From the NCBI RefSeq assembly GCF_027922305.1, contig NZ_BSFK01000005.1:1054001-1118000 (forward strand): DNA of 64,000 nucleotides. The letters are read 5' to 3'. Below the pieces are notes generated by a model. That model had not been told where the DNA came from. It searched no databases and worked only from the letters and a program-made list of their open reading frames with translations. Numbering within the stretch: the first letter of the stretch is position 1; every line of letters begins with the position of its first letter. The position numbers and the translations under genes are program-made. The stretch is from Methylopila jiangsuensis (GTDB lineage Bacteria > Pseudomonadota > Alphaproteobacteria > Rhizobiales > Methylopilaceae). Positions 9,799 to 18,721 of the stretch are shown here, one piece after another.

Positions 9799-10346
9799 TG
9801 CAGCAGTCCCGGATTCTGACGCAGGAAATCGGTGATGTTCAGCGGCTGGCTCGGCTTCGGCGTCGCCAGCGGCCGGGGCTTCGGCCGGTTGGCCGGCGCC
9901 TTCAGCTCCGAGGCGGGCTTGACCGCGATGGTCGCCTTCTTGGCGGGCGCGGGCGGCGCGGCCTTCTTGGCGGCGGCGGCCGCCGGCGTCTCCACCGCGA
10001 TGCTGGCGTCGGCGCCGATGAGGCCGAGCGCCTCCAGCTTGTTGCCGATCTCGTCCACCGGCGCGGGGCGGGACGGCAGCGAGGCCAGCGTGATGGTCTG
10101 GTTCCGCTGCAGCGGCTTCAGCTCCAGATGGCGCTCGGCGAAGGCCTGCACCCGGTCCGGCCGCGCCAGGAACGCCCACTCCGCCTTCAGCACGGCGATG
10201 GCGTCGTTCTCGGCGGCGATCTGGCGCTTCAGCTTGGCCACGTTCTCGGAATGCAGCGTGGCGTCGTACTTGATGCGGTAGACCGTCACCGCCGCGCCCA
10301 CCAGCGCGACCACGGCCACCACGTTGAGAATGCGGGCGATCTTCAC
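9795..10346 (-). CDS. ftsL: FtsL-like divisome protein with long Ala/Lys/Pro-rich tail
   Basis: The gene lies between rsmH and ftsI, the standard ftsL position. The 183-residue protein starts with a short basic end, one transmembrane helix (about 8-25) and a heptad-rich segment (about 30-75) ending in LARPDRVQAFAERHLELKPL, as in FtsL. FtsL forms a periplasmic coiled coil with FtsB and recruits FtsW and FtsI. Residues after 100 are low-complexity (KKAAPPAPAKKA type) and end in NITDFLRQNPGLLQ. E. coli FtsL is 121 residues, so this tail is extra. The start is GTG overlapping the rsmH stop. Confidence 0.85.
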   Translation of the reverse strand: MKIARILNVVAVVALVGAAVTVYRIKYDATLHSENVAKLKRQIAAENDAIAVLKAEWAFLARPDRVQAFAERHLELKPLQRNQTITLASLPSRPAPVDEIGNKLEALGLIGADASIAVETPAAAAAKKAAPPAPAKKATIAVKPASELKAPANRPKPRPLATPKPSQPLNITDFLRQNPGLLQ

Positions 10347-11386
10347 GACGCGCCTCCCTCATGACCGCCGAGCGGCACCCGCGGCACGCCGAAGGCGAAG
10401 GCGTCGCCGCCGCGGGCGGGCGCCTCGGTGCGGACGGCCGCCCTCAGCTTGGCGGAGCGGGCGCGCGGGTTGACGGCGGTCTCCTCGGCCGAGGGCTTCA
10501 CCGCGCCGCGGGCCAGCGCCGTGAAGGTGGCGGGCGGCACGGCGGCGGCCGGCATGTGGCGCGAACCGCCGGGCAGCGTGCGGGTGCGGTCGGCGAGGAA
10601 CGTCTTCACGATGCGGTCCTCCAGCGAATGGAAGGACACGACGCAGAGCCGGCCGCCGGGCTTCAGCCGGCTTTCGGCCGAGAACAGCGCCCGGGCGAGC
10701 TCGCCCAGCTCGTCGTTCACCGCGATGCGCAGCGCCTGGAAGGTGCGGGTGGCGGCGTGGACGCCGTCATAGGAACGGCCGAGCACGCTCTCCACGATGT
10801 CGGCGAGGCGCAGCGTGGTCGTCACGGGCTCGGTCTCGCGCGCGGCCACGATGGCGCGGGCGATGGCGCCGGCGCGGCGCTCCTCGCCCAGCGTGCGCAG
10901 GATGGCCGCGATCTCCTTCTCGCCGAGCTCCGCCACGAGCTCGGCCGCGCTCGGCCCCTCGCCGCCCATGCGCATGTCGAGCGGCCCGTCGTTGCGGAAC
11001 GAGAAGCCCCGGCCGGCCTGGTCGAGCTGCATGGAGGAGACGCCCACGTCGAACACCGCGCCGTCGATCGCCTCGACGCCAAGCTGGTCCAGCACATGGG
11101 ACAGGTTGGAGAAACGGTCCTCGACCAGCGTCAGCCGGCCCTTGAACGCGGCCACCATGTCGTAGCCGGCGGCGATGGCGGTAGGGTCGCGGTCGGTGGC
11201 GATGACGCGGCAGTCGGCCGCCTCCAGCAGCGCGCGGGTGTAGCCGCCGGCGCCGAAGGTGCCGTCGAAGAACAGCTCGCCGTCGGCCGGCGCCAGCGCC
11301 TCCAGCACCTCGGCCAGCATGACCGGCGTGTGCGGACGGCCCGCGTCGGACGCCGTCGCCTCCGGGCGGCGCTCCCGCCGCGCCAT
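10343..11386 (-). CDS. rsmH: RsmH (MraW), 16S rRNA C1402 N4-methyltransferase
   Basis: RsmH methylates N4 of cytidine 1402 of 16S rRNA using S-adenosylmethionine. The 347 residues show motif I DGTFGAGGYT at 41-50, ATDRDP at 63-68, the DVGVSSMQLD segment, and FRNDGPLDMRM. The C-terminal VVSFHSLEDRIVK is also family-typical. The ATG shares one base with the mraZ stop (TGATG at 11384-11388), which decides the start. Confidence 0.97.
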   Translation of the reverse strand: MARRERRPEATASDAGRPHTPVMLAEVLEALAPADGELFFDGTFGAGGYTRALLEAADCRVIATDRDPTAIAAGYDMVAAFKGRLTLVEDRFSNLSHVLDQLGVEAIDGAVFDVGVSSMQLDQAGRGFSFRNDGPLDMRMGGEGPSAAELVAELGEKEIAAILRTLGEERRAGAIARAIVAARETEPVTTTLRLADIVESVLGRSYDGVHAATRTFQALRIAVNDELGELARALFSAESRLKPGGRLCVVSFHSLEDRIVKTFLADRTRTLPGGSRHMPAAAVPPATFTALARGAVKPSAEETAVNPRARSAKLRAAVRTEAPARGGDAFAFGVPRVPLGGHEGGAS

Positions 11387-11844
11387 CACGGCCGGGCCTC
11401 GCCGGAGGCGAGCCGGCGCTTGAGCGCCCTCAGCGCCTCGCGCGCCTGCGCGAGATGCGCCTGGAACCGCTCCGGCTCCCAGATCTGGAATTTCGAGCCA
11501 TGGCCCACGAAGGTCACCTGATCGCCGATGCCGGCGTAGGCCTTGAGGCTGTCGGTCAGGATCACCCGCCCCTCCCCGTCGATCTTCAGCACGTCGCTGG
11601 CGCCCAGCAGCGCCGTCGCCAGCACGTCCCGGTCCGGCGAATAGGGCGAATGGGTCGCGAGCAGGCCGTCGATCTCCGACAGCAGCGCGTTCCCGCCCGC
11701 GTCCAGCGCCTCGAGGTCCAGCGACGGATGCGCGTAGAGCCCGTCGAACCCGTCCCGCGCCAGCACGGCCCGGAACGGCGCAGGGATCGACACGCGCCCC
11801 TTCGCGTCCAGCCGGTTGGTGAAGTTGGAGACGAACCGGTCCAT
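11386..11844 (-). CDS. mraZ: MraZ, transcriptional regulator of the dcw cluster
   Basis: MraZ is a ring-forming DNA-binding protein with two SpoVT/AbrB-like halves that represses its own operon. The 152 residues contain the paired motifs DAKGR at 13-17 and DGEGR at 89-93, one per half. The ATG at 11844 was chosen because MDRFVSNFTNRLDAKGR is a family-typical start; a longer frame adds 47 arginine-rich residues. It is the first gene of the dcw cluster and lies about 160 bases downstream of repeated TGGG boxes. Confidence 0.96.
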   Translation of the reverse strand: MDRFVSNFTNRLDAKGRVSIPAPFRAVLARDGFDGLYAHPSLDLEALDAGGNALLSEIDGLLATHSPYSPDRDVLATALLGASDVLKIDGEGRVILTDSLKAYAGIGDQVTFVGHGSKFQIWEPERFQAHLAQAREALRALKRRLASGEARP

Positions 11845-12208
11845 CGCGCCCCGTCGCGCCCTGACCGGCGCACATCCCGTTCCCCGCGAACGGAGCCCCC
11901 TCGAACGGCGCGCACGCGCGCAAGCCCGCAGCCTTGACGACTGCGAACGTCCGCGCCGAAAGCGCCTGCGAAGCGCCCCCGACATGCCGTTTCGACGGGA
12001 TGATTTGGGATATCATGGGCCTCTATGGGCGTCAACGAACCGTCAACCATCGCGCGCGGTCGTCGCGGCCCAGGACGCAAAACCTGACAAGGGCCGCGCC
12101 GCGACCGAAGCGCGACGCACCCACTAAAGCTTCCTTAGGGTTAAGAAGGGGTTGAGATGGCGCGTCCGCGTTGAGCGGACGACGACCAGCGCCGCTGCGG
12201 ACGCCCCG
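11845..12208. other. Intergenic region upstream of mraZ: dcw promoter region
   Basis: This 364-base stretch separates mraZ from the end of the epimerase gene. It should hold the minus-strand promoter of the whole dcw cluster. Apart from the three TGGG boxes I see no clear -35/-10 pair. It also contains the untranslated tail of the epimerase transcript, with the A+T-rich stretch near 12120-12160. Confidence 0.6.
12006..12029 (+). promoter_or_regulatory. MraZ box: three TGGG repeats at 10-bp spacing
   Basis: TGGG occurs at 12006-12009, 12016-12019 and 12026-12029 on the plus strand, each followed by six other bases. Published MraZ sites are TGGGN direct repeats separated by 5 bases, the same 10-base period. 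The repeats sit about 160 bases before the mraZ start. The repeat is seen directly; binding by MraZ is inferred. Confidence 0.8.
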
Positions 12209-13207
12209 TCAGACCAGATGCGGCTGAGGCGTCAGGCCGTGGAGCTCGGGCCGCTCGCGGAACCAGCCCACGAAATCGGCCACGCCGTCGGCCAGCGGGG
12301 TCGCGGGCGCGAAGCCGTAATCGGCCCGCACGCGGGAGGTGTCGGCCGAGGTCAGCGGCACGTCGCCCGGCTGCGCCTCCAGCATGCGGGTCTTCGCCTT
12401 GCGGCCGGCCGCCTGCTCGATCAGCGCCACCAGTTCGGTGACGCGCACCGGCGAGGCGTTGCCGATGTTGTAGATCCGGTGCGGCAGTTCGCCCGCGGGA
12501 AACAGCGGCGCCTCGACCATGGCCATGATCGAGCCGACCACGTCGCGCACATGGGTGAAGTCGCGCAGGCCCTGCCCATGCCCGAACAGCTCGATCTCCC
12601 GGCCGGCGAGGATGGCGTCGGTGAAGGACCAGTAGGCCATGTCCGGCCGCCCCCACCGCCCATAGACGGTGAAGAATCGCAGGCCGAGCTGCCGCAGCCC
12701 GTAAAGATGGGCGTAGGCGGAGGAGGCGAGCTCGTTGGCGCGCTTGGTGGCGGCGTAGAGCGACGACGGCAGGTCGGCCCGGTCGTCCTCCTTGAACGGC
12801 GCGCGGTCCCGGTCGCCGTACACCGACGACGACGAGGCGTAGACCAGATGGGCCTCCGGCGCGTCCCGGCGCAGCGCCTCCAGCACGGACACATGGCCAA
12901 GGTCGTTGGAATGGATGTAGGCGAAGGGGTTGTCGATCGAATAGCGCACGCCGGCCTGGGCGGCGAGATGCACCATCGCCTGCGGCTTCACCTCGCGCAC
13001 GAGGCCCGAGAACCGGGCGGCGTCGGCCACGTCCGCCTCGACGAAGCGGATCGCCTTGGGCAGCGCCGCGAGGCGGGCCCGCTTCAGCACGAGCGGGTAA
13101 TAGGGAACGAGATTGTCGACGCCGACCACGTCGTGGCCGCCGGCGGCCAGCGCCTGCGCCACATGAAAGCCAATGAAGCCGGCGACGCCGGTAACGATAA
13201 CTTTCAC
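12209..13207 (-). CDS. UDP-glucuronate 4-epimerase-like NAD-dependent sugar epimerase
   Basis: This 332-residue extended SDR protein has the NAD-binding GVAGFIG near the N-terminus and the catalytic YAATK. The motif FFTVYGRWGRPDMA is the form typical of UDP-glucuronate 4-epimerases (LpsL/GAE type), which make UDP-galacturonate for lipopolysaccharide or capsule. The start is GTG at 13207, preceded by AAGGA about 11 bases upstream; upstream extension would enter rnpB. Its start lies only about 50 bases after rnpB on the same strand. RmlB or GalE activity cannot be excluded. Confidence 0.85.
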   Translation of the reverse strand: MKVIVTGVAGFIGFHVAQALAAGGHDVVGVDNLVPYYPLVLKRARLAALPKAIRFVEADVADAARFSGLVREVKPQAMVHLAAQAGVRYSIDNPFAYIHSNDLGHVSVLEALRRDAPEAHLVYASSSSVYGDRDRAPFKEDDRADLPSSLYAATKRANELASSAYAHLYGLRQLGLRFFTVYGRWGRPDMAYWSFTDAILAGREIELFGHGQGLRDFTHVRDVVGSIMAMVEAPLFPAGELPHRIYNIGNASPVRVTELVALIEQAAGRKAKTRMLEAQPGDVPLTSADTSRVRADYGFAPATPLADGVADFVGWFRERPELHGLTPQPHLV

Positions 13208-13228
13208 GTCCGCGCTCGTCCTTCGAAA

Positions 13229-13252
13229 CCGCGGAGACGAGGCTCCCCGCGG
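13229..13252 (-). terminator. Probable rnpB terminator hairpin
   Basis: CCGCGGAG pairs with CTCC..GCGG across a six-base loop, with a two-base bulge. On the minus strand the stem is followed by TTT. It lies just after the 3' end of rnpB and before the epimerase start. The short U run makes it a weak intrinsic terminator, so read-through into the epimerase is possible. Confidence 0.5.
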
Positions 13253-13257
13253 GCAGT

Positions 13258-13665
<408 letters not shown>

Positions 13666-13670
13666 GCGCA

Positions 13671-13699
13671 CTTGTGGAGAGCCGCCGAACGCTGGTCAA
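13671..13699 (-). promoter_or_regulatory. rnpB promoter
   Basis: On the minus strand TTGACC (13699-13694) is followed after 17 bases by CACAAG (13676-13671), then the rnpB 5' end 6-7 bases later. The -35 is the CTTGAC form common in strong alphaproteobacterial promoters; the -10 is a weaker match. Spacing and position support it. Confidence 0.6.
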
Positions 13700-13796
13700 G
13701 CGCCGCCACGCCACACCCCGATGAGATTCCTGCGAAAATCTCAAGGGTGCGGCGTGGCGGCGCCGGATCGGGCGGATCGCTCGCCGATGGCGCGCC

Positions 13797-13829
13797 CTCC
13801 CGCCCCGGCCTAAGCCGGGACTGGCGGGC
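13797..13829 (-). terminator. Hairpin after the lytic transglycosylase gene
   Basis: Nested arms CCCGCC/GGCGGG and CCGGC/GCCGG enclose a CTAA loop 15-45 bases past the stop of the transglycosylase gene. There is no U tract, so it may act as a transcript-end stabiliser rather than a strict intrinsic terminator. Confidence 0.4.
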
Positions 13830-13843
13830 GCGCGCCGTCGGGA

Positions 13844-14770
13844 TCAGGGAGTCGGCTGCACGGCCGCGCCGGCGTCCGCCGTCACCTGCGGCGCGGCGGA
13901 CTTGGACGCGGCGGACTTGGACATCGCGGACTTGGACGTCGCGGACTTCGGAGCCTCGGCCTTCGCCGAACGCCCGCCCGCGGGGATGCCCGCGGCCATG
14001 AACCGCTTCACCTTCGAGCAGTAGACGGCCCCGGCCTTGGTCACGCCGCGCACGCCATGGCCCCCCTGGTACTTGGAGACGGCCCCGCAGGTGCTTCCGC
14101 CGGACTTCGCCACCGCGCCGGCCAGATACTTCATGCCGTAGCGCAGGTTGGTGCGGGGCTCGTAGAGCGCCTGCCGGCTGCCGCGGAAGCCCATGCCCCG
14201 CGCCGTGCGGTAGCTGAGCTGCATCAGCCCGATGTAGCCGCCGGGGCCGGTGGCCCTGGGCTGGTAGCGGGACTCCACCTTGACCACCGCATGGGCGAGC
14301 GCGGGGCTGACGCCGGCCTCGCGGGCCATCTGCGTCACCAGCGCCGGGATGGAGCCGGTCGGTGCGGACGCGACCGTCGACGGGCTCGGCAGGTCGACTT
14401 CGCGGCGCAGCGCCACCGGTTCGGCCGCGACGGCCGGCGCCTTGCGCGCGGCGCGGACCTTGCGCGGCTGATGCGCCCTCGCCTGCCGGACAGCCCGGCG
14501 GGACGCTTCGCGCTTGGTTCTGGCGACCTTGCGCTTTCCAGCCTCGGGCGCCTTGGCGGCCGAGGGTGCGGAGGCGGCGGCGGCGGAGCGATGGGCGGTG
14601 AACGCCGCGCCGCTCGCGGACGTTACCGAAGCATTAACAGTTCTGGAGACCTTCGCTTCAGACTTCGTTGAACCCGATGTTCCCCGAAGAAGTCGTTCGT
14701 TGTTCGGCGCGGCGTTGGCCGAGGCGATTGCCGCCGCCAGGACTGCGACGACGACCGTCGTTCTACGCAT
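13844..14770 (-). CDS. Secreted lytic murein transglycosylase (SLT domain)
   Basis: Such enzymes cleave peptidoglycan glycan strands, forming 1,6-anhydro-MurNAc. The ATG at 14770 gives a signal peptide (MRRTTVVVAVLAAAIASANA, residues 1-20), then an Arg/Lys/Ala-rich linker to about residue 150. The SLT domain follows: VVKVESRYQPRATG holds the catalytic Glu, then GGYIGLMQLSYRTARGMG and the Asn/Leu-Arg-Tyr-Gly segment. The last 45 residues contain a KSA-type repeat coded by tandem 15-base units. A Met nine codons further upstream would mask the signal peptide. It is about 120 bases from the amidase gene on the same strand. Confidence 0.9.
   Translation of the reverse strand: MRRTTVVVAVLAAAIASANAAPNNERLLRGTSGSTKSEAKVSRTVNASVTSASGAAFTAHRSAAAASAPSAAKAPEAGKRKVARTKREASRRAVRQARAHQPRKVRAARKAPAVAAEPVALRREVDLPSPSTVASAPTGSIPALVTQMAREAGVSPALAHAVVKVESRYQPRATGPGGYIGLMQLSYRTARGMGFRGSRQALYEPRTNLRYGMKYLAGAVAKSGGSTCGAVSKYQGGHGVRGVTKAGAVYCSKVKRFMAAGIPAGGRSAKAEAPKSATSKSAMSKSAASKSAAPQVTADAGAAVQPTP
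13893..13952 (-). repeat. Four 15-base tandem repeats in the transglycosylase C-terminus
   Basis: The plus strand shows gcggacttggac plus three variable bases, four times, with the last copy diverged. The repeat encodes a Ser-Lys-Ser-Ala-X pentapeptide array. Such short coding repeats can change in copy number by slippage without loss of frame. Confidence 0.8.
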
Positions 14771-14890
14771 AAACTCACTCCCCTGTGCATTGCGCATGGC
14801 GGGGACCAGAGCCTGCGGAACATGACCTCAGATCGACCGGAATCAGGTCGCAATGTGACTGTCGCGTGACGGCCGCATTCGTAGGCCTGC

Positions 14891-15646
14891 TCAGCGATCA
14901 GGCAGCGCGGCCAGCAGATCGCGCAGGGTGCGGGCTGTGGAAAAGTCGGCCACGCCATCCACGCGAGCGGGACGGAAGTGGCGCTGGAACGCGCGCACCA
15001 CCGCCGCCGTGGCGGCGCTGAACCGGCCGTCGATCTCGACGCCGTAGCCGTAGAGACTGAGCAGGGTCTGGAGCTGTTCGACCGGGTCGCCCTCGTCGCC
15101 TTCCCGGAGACCGGCGTCGTCCCCGATCGGCGTCGGCGCCACGAAATGACCGACCCCTTCGGAAGCGAGCCGAGCCCAGGAAAACTTCTCGCCGGGGTCG
15201 ATCTTGCGCGCCGGCGCGACGTCCGAATGAGCTAGAACGCGCTCGGCCCGGATCTGGTTCCGTGCGCAAATGTCGCGGGCGAGCGCGACCACAGCGTTCA
15301 TCTGGGCTTCGGGGAAATCCGGGTAGCCGTGCGGATGGCCGGGATTGGCGATTTCGATCCCGATGGAGCGCGCGTTGACATTGGTCTCGCCCTCCCAGGA
15401 GGAGACGCCGGCGTGCCACGCGCGGCGCGCTTCGGCCACGAGCTGCAGGATGCGGCCATCCTCAAGCACGACGTAATGGCAGGACACCCCGCTGTCGGCC
15501 TCGCACAGCCGCGCGCAGGCCTCGGCGGTGGACGCCATGCCCGTGTAGTGCAGCAGCAGAATCTCGATCTCGGCGTCGCCGCGCCCGTCGTGATTGGCCG
15601 CGGGGCGCACCTCGTCCACCGCGGGACTGTCGGGCGTGAAGCTCAT
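14891..15646 (-). CDS. AmpD/AmiD-like N-acetylmuramoyl-L-alanine amidase with peptidoglycan-binding domain
   Basis: The 251-residue protein has an Amidase_2 domain (about 25-165): zinc ligands lie in LLLHYTGM and AHSDVAPARKIDPG, with GVSCHYVV and IGIEIANPG between. A PG_binding_1 domain follows (about 185-250: LQTLLSLYGYGVEIDGRFS and AAVVRAFQRHFRP). It removes the peptide stem from (anhydro)muropeptides. No clear signal peptide is visible, which favours a cytoplasmic recycling role (AmpD), though the binding domain is more usual in envelope forms (AmiD). The neighbouring transglycosylase makes its likely substrates. Confidence 0.9.
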   Translation of the reverse strand: MSFTPDSPAVDEVRPAANHDGRGDAEIEILLLHYTGMASTAEACARLCEADSGVSCHYVVLEDGRILQLVAEARRAWHAGVSSWEGETNVNARSIGIEIANPGHPHGYPDFPEAQMNAVVALARDICARNQIRAERVLAHSDVAPARKIDPGEKFSWARLASEGVGHFVAPTPIGDDAGLREGDEGDPVEQLQTLLSLYGYGVEIDGRFSAATAAVVRAFQRHFRPARVDGVADFSTARTLRDLLAALPDR

Positions 15647-15805
15647 GGCGTCGTCCTTCCGCAGTCTCCAGCGTGATTCGGTCGGCAGCTTAACCGCCGG
15701 AAAAAAATCCGGCCAACGGGCCGAATTCCGCGTCCGCTATGTCGCACGACATGGCGCGCGCCCCGGCGCCGGCGCAGCATCGCCGTCAACCCCAAGGAGG
15801 ACGCC

Positions 15806-16015
15806 ATGCCCTACAACGTCGTATGCGTGCTGGACGAGAAAGCCTCCATCGCCTTCGCCGCCACGGCGACGGACGCGCTCGCGCTGGTGGACCGCCGGAC
15901 CCGGGCGGGCGCGGCGGACATCGACGTGGTCTCCACCGAAGGCGCGCGCCTGCCGCTGGACTGGCTGCGCCGGATCGCGGAGCACGAGCGGGCGGACGCC
16001 GTTCCTCCGCGCTGA
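15806..16015 (+). CDS. Small 69-residue protein of unknown function
   Basis: A strong ribosome-binding site (AAGGAGG, about 15795-15801) lies 5 bases before the ATG, so this small gene is probably expressed. The protein is acidic-basic mixed, begins MPYNVVCVLDEKASIAF and shows alternating helix and strand propensity with no transmembrane segment. I do not recognise a family. It is divergent from the amidase gene and about 100 bases before the DUF423 gene. Confidence 0.7.
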   Translation: MPYNVVCVLDEKASIAFAATATDALALVDRRTRAGAADIDVVSTEGARLPLDWLRRIAEHERADAVPPR

Positions 16016-16115
16016 CGCCCGAGTCCCAGGCCGCCGGAACACTGGTCCGCCGATCATCAGCCGCCGCCGCGCCGAAGGCGATTGCGCTCGGCGCGGCGGC
16101 GGGGATGATGTCGCC

Positions 16116-16505
16116 ATGTCGACCGAATCGCCCTCCCGTTCCGCCCTCCTGCTGGTCGCGATCGCCGGCCTGTTCGGCGCGACCGGAACCGCCGTCGGCG
16201 CCGTGGCTGCGCACAGCATTCCGGACCCTGCGCTTGCGACCGCGGGCACGTTCCTGCTCATCCACGCCGCCGCTCTGCCTGGCCTTGCGGCCGGAGCGCA
16301 CGCGTTCCGCGCCGGCTGGCGCCTGCTGGCGCCAGGCGTCCTGATCGCGCTCGGCGTCGCGCTGTTCAGCGGCGCGATCGTCGCCCGAGCCGGTTTCGGC
16401 GTCAGTCCGATCCCGATGATGGCGCCCGCGGGCGGCTCGCTGCTGATCTTGGGCTGGGTCGCGGCGGCGCTCGGCGCGCTGCTGTCCTTGACACGGCGTC
16501 CGTGA
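16116..16505 (+). CDS. DUF423-family small membrane protein
   Basis: The 129-residue protein has four hydrophobic segments (about 9-33, 42-63, 68-90 and 100-124) and the GLFGATGTAVGAVAAH pattern typical of DUF423 (YgdD-like) inner-membrane proteins. The function of the family is unknown. The ATG at 16116 gives a short Ser/Pro-rich N-terminus before the first helix; no strong ribosome-binding site supports it. It ends 49 bases before the enoyl-CoA hydratase gene. Confidence 0.8.
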   Translation: MSTESPSRSALLLVAIAGLFGATGTAVGAVAAHSIPDPALATAGTFLLIHAAALPGLAAGAHAFRAGWRLLAPGVLIALGVALFSGAIVARAGFGVSPIPMMAPAGGSLLILGWVAAALGALLSLTRRP

Positions 16506-16554
16506 GCGCGCGGGCCGCCGCCCTGCCGTCAACCCGGACCACGCGGGAGGCCCC

Positions 16555-17355
16555 ATGAGCGACCCCATTCTTCTGGTTGAGCGCCGCGGCGCCGCCGCGC
16601 TGCTGACGCTGAACCGCCCCGACCGCATCAACGCCTTCACGCCCGACCTGCTGCGCGCCCTCCGCGAAGCGCTCGAAGAGGCGGAGCGCGCACCCGAGGT
16701 GCGGGCGGTGGTGATCACCGGGGCAGGCCGCGGCTTCTGCTCGGGGCAGGACATCGGCCAGATCGCCAGGCTTCCGCCGGAGGAGCGCGCGGTCGGCCAT
16801 ATTCTCGAGACCTGTTACGAGCCGGTGGCGCGACGGATGCGGGCATCGCCGCTGCCGATCGTGGCGGCGGTGAACGGCGTCGCCGCCGGCGCCGGCGCCA
16901 ACTTCGCGCTGCTGGCCGACATCGTGGTCGCGGCCCGCTCGGCCCAGTTCGTGGAGGCTTTCGCCCGCATCGGTCTCGCGCCGGACGTGGGCGGCACATG
17001 GACCCTGCCGCGCCTCGTGGGCGAGGCCCGCGCCCGCGCCCTCTGCCTGCTGGGCGAGCCGGTCTCCGCCGAACAGGCGGAAAGCTGGGGCCTGATCTGG
17101 AAGGCAGTGGACGACGAACGCCTGCTGGACGAGGCGCTCGCGATCGCCGGGCGGCTCGCCGCCCTGCCCGCGGAGGCGCTGCGCCTCACCAAGCAGGCCT
17201 TCGCCCGCTCGGCCGAAAACGACTTCGAAGCCCAGCTCGCCGTGGAGCGGGCGGTGCAGACCGAAGCGGCCGCGACGCCCGATCACGCCGAGGGCGTGCG
17301 CGCCTTCATGGAGAAACGCCCGCCCATCTGGGCCCCGCGCCGGACGCCGTCCTGA
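16555..17355 (+). CDS. Enoyl-CoA hydratase/isomerase, PaaG-like
   Basis: The 266-residue crotonase-fold enzyme has oxyanion-hole segments GFCSGQDIG (about 61-69) and VAAGAGANFALLADIVVAA (about 105-122), and the catalytic-region motif IGLAPDVGGTWTLPRLVG. The Asp in LAPDVGGTW is the pattern of PaaG (ring 1,2-epoxyphenylacetyl-CoA isomerase) and relatives, so it is assigned as PaaG-like. No other paa gene is nearby, so it may instead serve fatty-acid or another CoA ester pathway. It converges on folC with a 13-base gap. Confidence 0.85.
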   Translation: MSDPILLVERRGAAALLTLNRPDRINAFTPDLLRALREALEEAERAPEVRAVVITGAGRGFCSGQDIGQIARLPPEERAVGHILETCYEPVARRMRASPLPIVAAVNGVAAGAGANFALLADIVVAARSAQFVEAFARIGLAPDVGGTWTLPRLVGEARARALCLLGEPVSAEQAESWGLIWKAVDDERLLDEALAIAGRLAALPAEALRLTKQAFARSAENDFEAQLAVERAVQTEAAATPDHAEGVRAFMEKRPPIWAPRRTPS

Positions 17356-17368
17356 CCGTCACGCCCGC

Positions 17369-18721
17369 TCAGTGCGGCGGGGTGCCGTTTGCGGCGAGCG
17401 CTTCGCCGGCGAGGTAGAGCGAGCCGGTGATCAGCACGCGGGGCGCGACCGGGCCGCTCGCGCGGGCGGCCTTGGCCAGCGCCTCCTCGATCGAGGCGCA
17501 GACTTCCGTGGCGAGCCCCGCCCGCTCCGAGGCCTCCGCCACCTCCTGCGGGGTGCGCGCCGCGGCCGACGAGGCGATCGGCACGCCGTAGACACGGCCC
17601 GCGAGCCCCGCGAAGGCCTCGAGGAAGCCGTCGGAATCCTTGGTGTTCAGCATGCCGACCACCATGACGATGGGCTTCGGCGACCGTTCGTCCAGCTCGG
17701 CGAGCGTGGCCGCCACCGCCCGGCCCCCGTCCGGGTTGTGGCCGCCGTCGACCCAGAGTTCGGAGCCTTCCGGCAGCATGGCCGCCAGCCGGCCATGGGC
17801 GAGGCGCTGCATGCGGCCGGGCCAGTTGACGGAGCCGAGCCCCTTCTCGATGGCGGCGGCGTCCACGCCGAGCGCCGGGACCGCGCGCAGGGCGGCGATG
17901 GCCGCGCCGGCGTTGTCGATCTGGTGGCGGCCGACAAGCCGGGGCAGCGGCAGGTCGAGCAGACCGTCGCCGTCCTCGAACACCAGCCGGCCGCGCTCCT
18001 CCCGCGCCTGCCAGTCCTGGCCGCCGATCGCGAGCGGCGCGCCGACGCGGGCGGCCTCGCGCTCGATCGAAGCCAGAGCCTCTCCGTCCTGGCGGGCGAT
18101 GACGCCCGGCGTCAGGCTGCGCAGGATGCCGGCCTTCTCGTAAGCGATGGCGGTCAGGTTCTCGCCGAGGAACTTCTGGTGGTCGAGGCTCACCGGCGTG
18201 ATGACGCTCGCCACGGCGCTGGGCGTGACGTTGGTGGCGTCGTAGCGGCCGCCGAGGCCGACCTCCAGCAGCAGCACGTCCGCCGGCGTGCGGGCGAACA
18301 GCAGCAGCGCGGCGGCGGTGGTGATCTCGAACAGGGTGATCGGCTCGCCGGCGTTGGCGGCCTCCACCTCCCGGAAGGTCTCCACCAGCCGGTCCTCGTC
18401 CACGAAGACGCCGCCGCCGTCCGCGCCGAGGCGGATGCGCTCATGGAACCGAACCAGATGGGGCGAGGTGTAGACATGCACGCGCTTGCCCGCCGCCTCC
18501 AGCATGGCGCGCAGGAAGGCGGTGGTGGAGCCCTTGCCGTTGGTGCCGGCGATCTGGATCGTCGGCGGCAGGGCGCGCTCCGGATGGCCGAGCTTCGCCA
18601 GAAGCGCCTCGACGCGGCCGAGCGACAGGTCGATCTCTTTCGGGTGGAGCGCGACGAAGCGCTCCAGGAAGGCGTCGCTGGCGTTCAATTCGGGCTCGTC
18701 CCGCTGGAGCTGCGCGCTCAC
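17369..18721 (-). CDS. folC: FolC, dihydrofolate/folylpolyglutamate synthase
   Basis: FolC makes dihydrofolate from dihydropteroate and then adds glutamates. The 450-residue Mur-ligase-like protein has the P-loop GTNGKGST at 59-66, [12 protein letters not shown], and the DGGHNPDGG segment in the C-terminal domain. The start is a GTG overlapping the accD stop (GTGA, 18718-18721), so it is translationally coupled to accD. The accD-folC pairing is common in alphaproteobacteria. Confidence 0.96.
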   Translation of the reverse strand: MSAQLQRDEPELNASDAFLERFVALHPKEIDLSLGRVEALLAKLGHPERALPPTIQIAGTNGKGSTTAFLRAMLEAAGKRVHVYTSPHLVRFHERIRLGADGGGVFVDEDRLVETFREVEAANAGEPITLFEITTAAALLLFARTPADVLLLEVGLGGRYDATNVTPSAVASVITPVSLDHQKFLGENLTAIAYEKAGILRSLTPGVIARQDGEALASIEREAARVGAPLAIGGQDWQAREERGRLVFEDGDGLLDLPLPRLVGRHQIDNAGAAIAALRAVPALGVDAAAIEKGLGSVNWPGRMQRLAHGRLAAMLPEGSELWVDGGHNPDGGRAVAATLAELDERSPKPIVMVVGMLNTKDSDGFLEAFAGLAGRVYGVPIASSAAARTPQEVAEASERAGLATEVCASIEEALAKAARASGPVAPRVLITGSLYLAGEALAANGTPPH

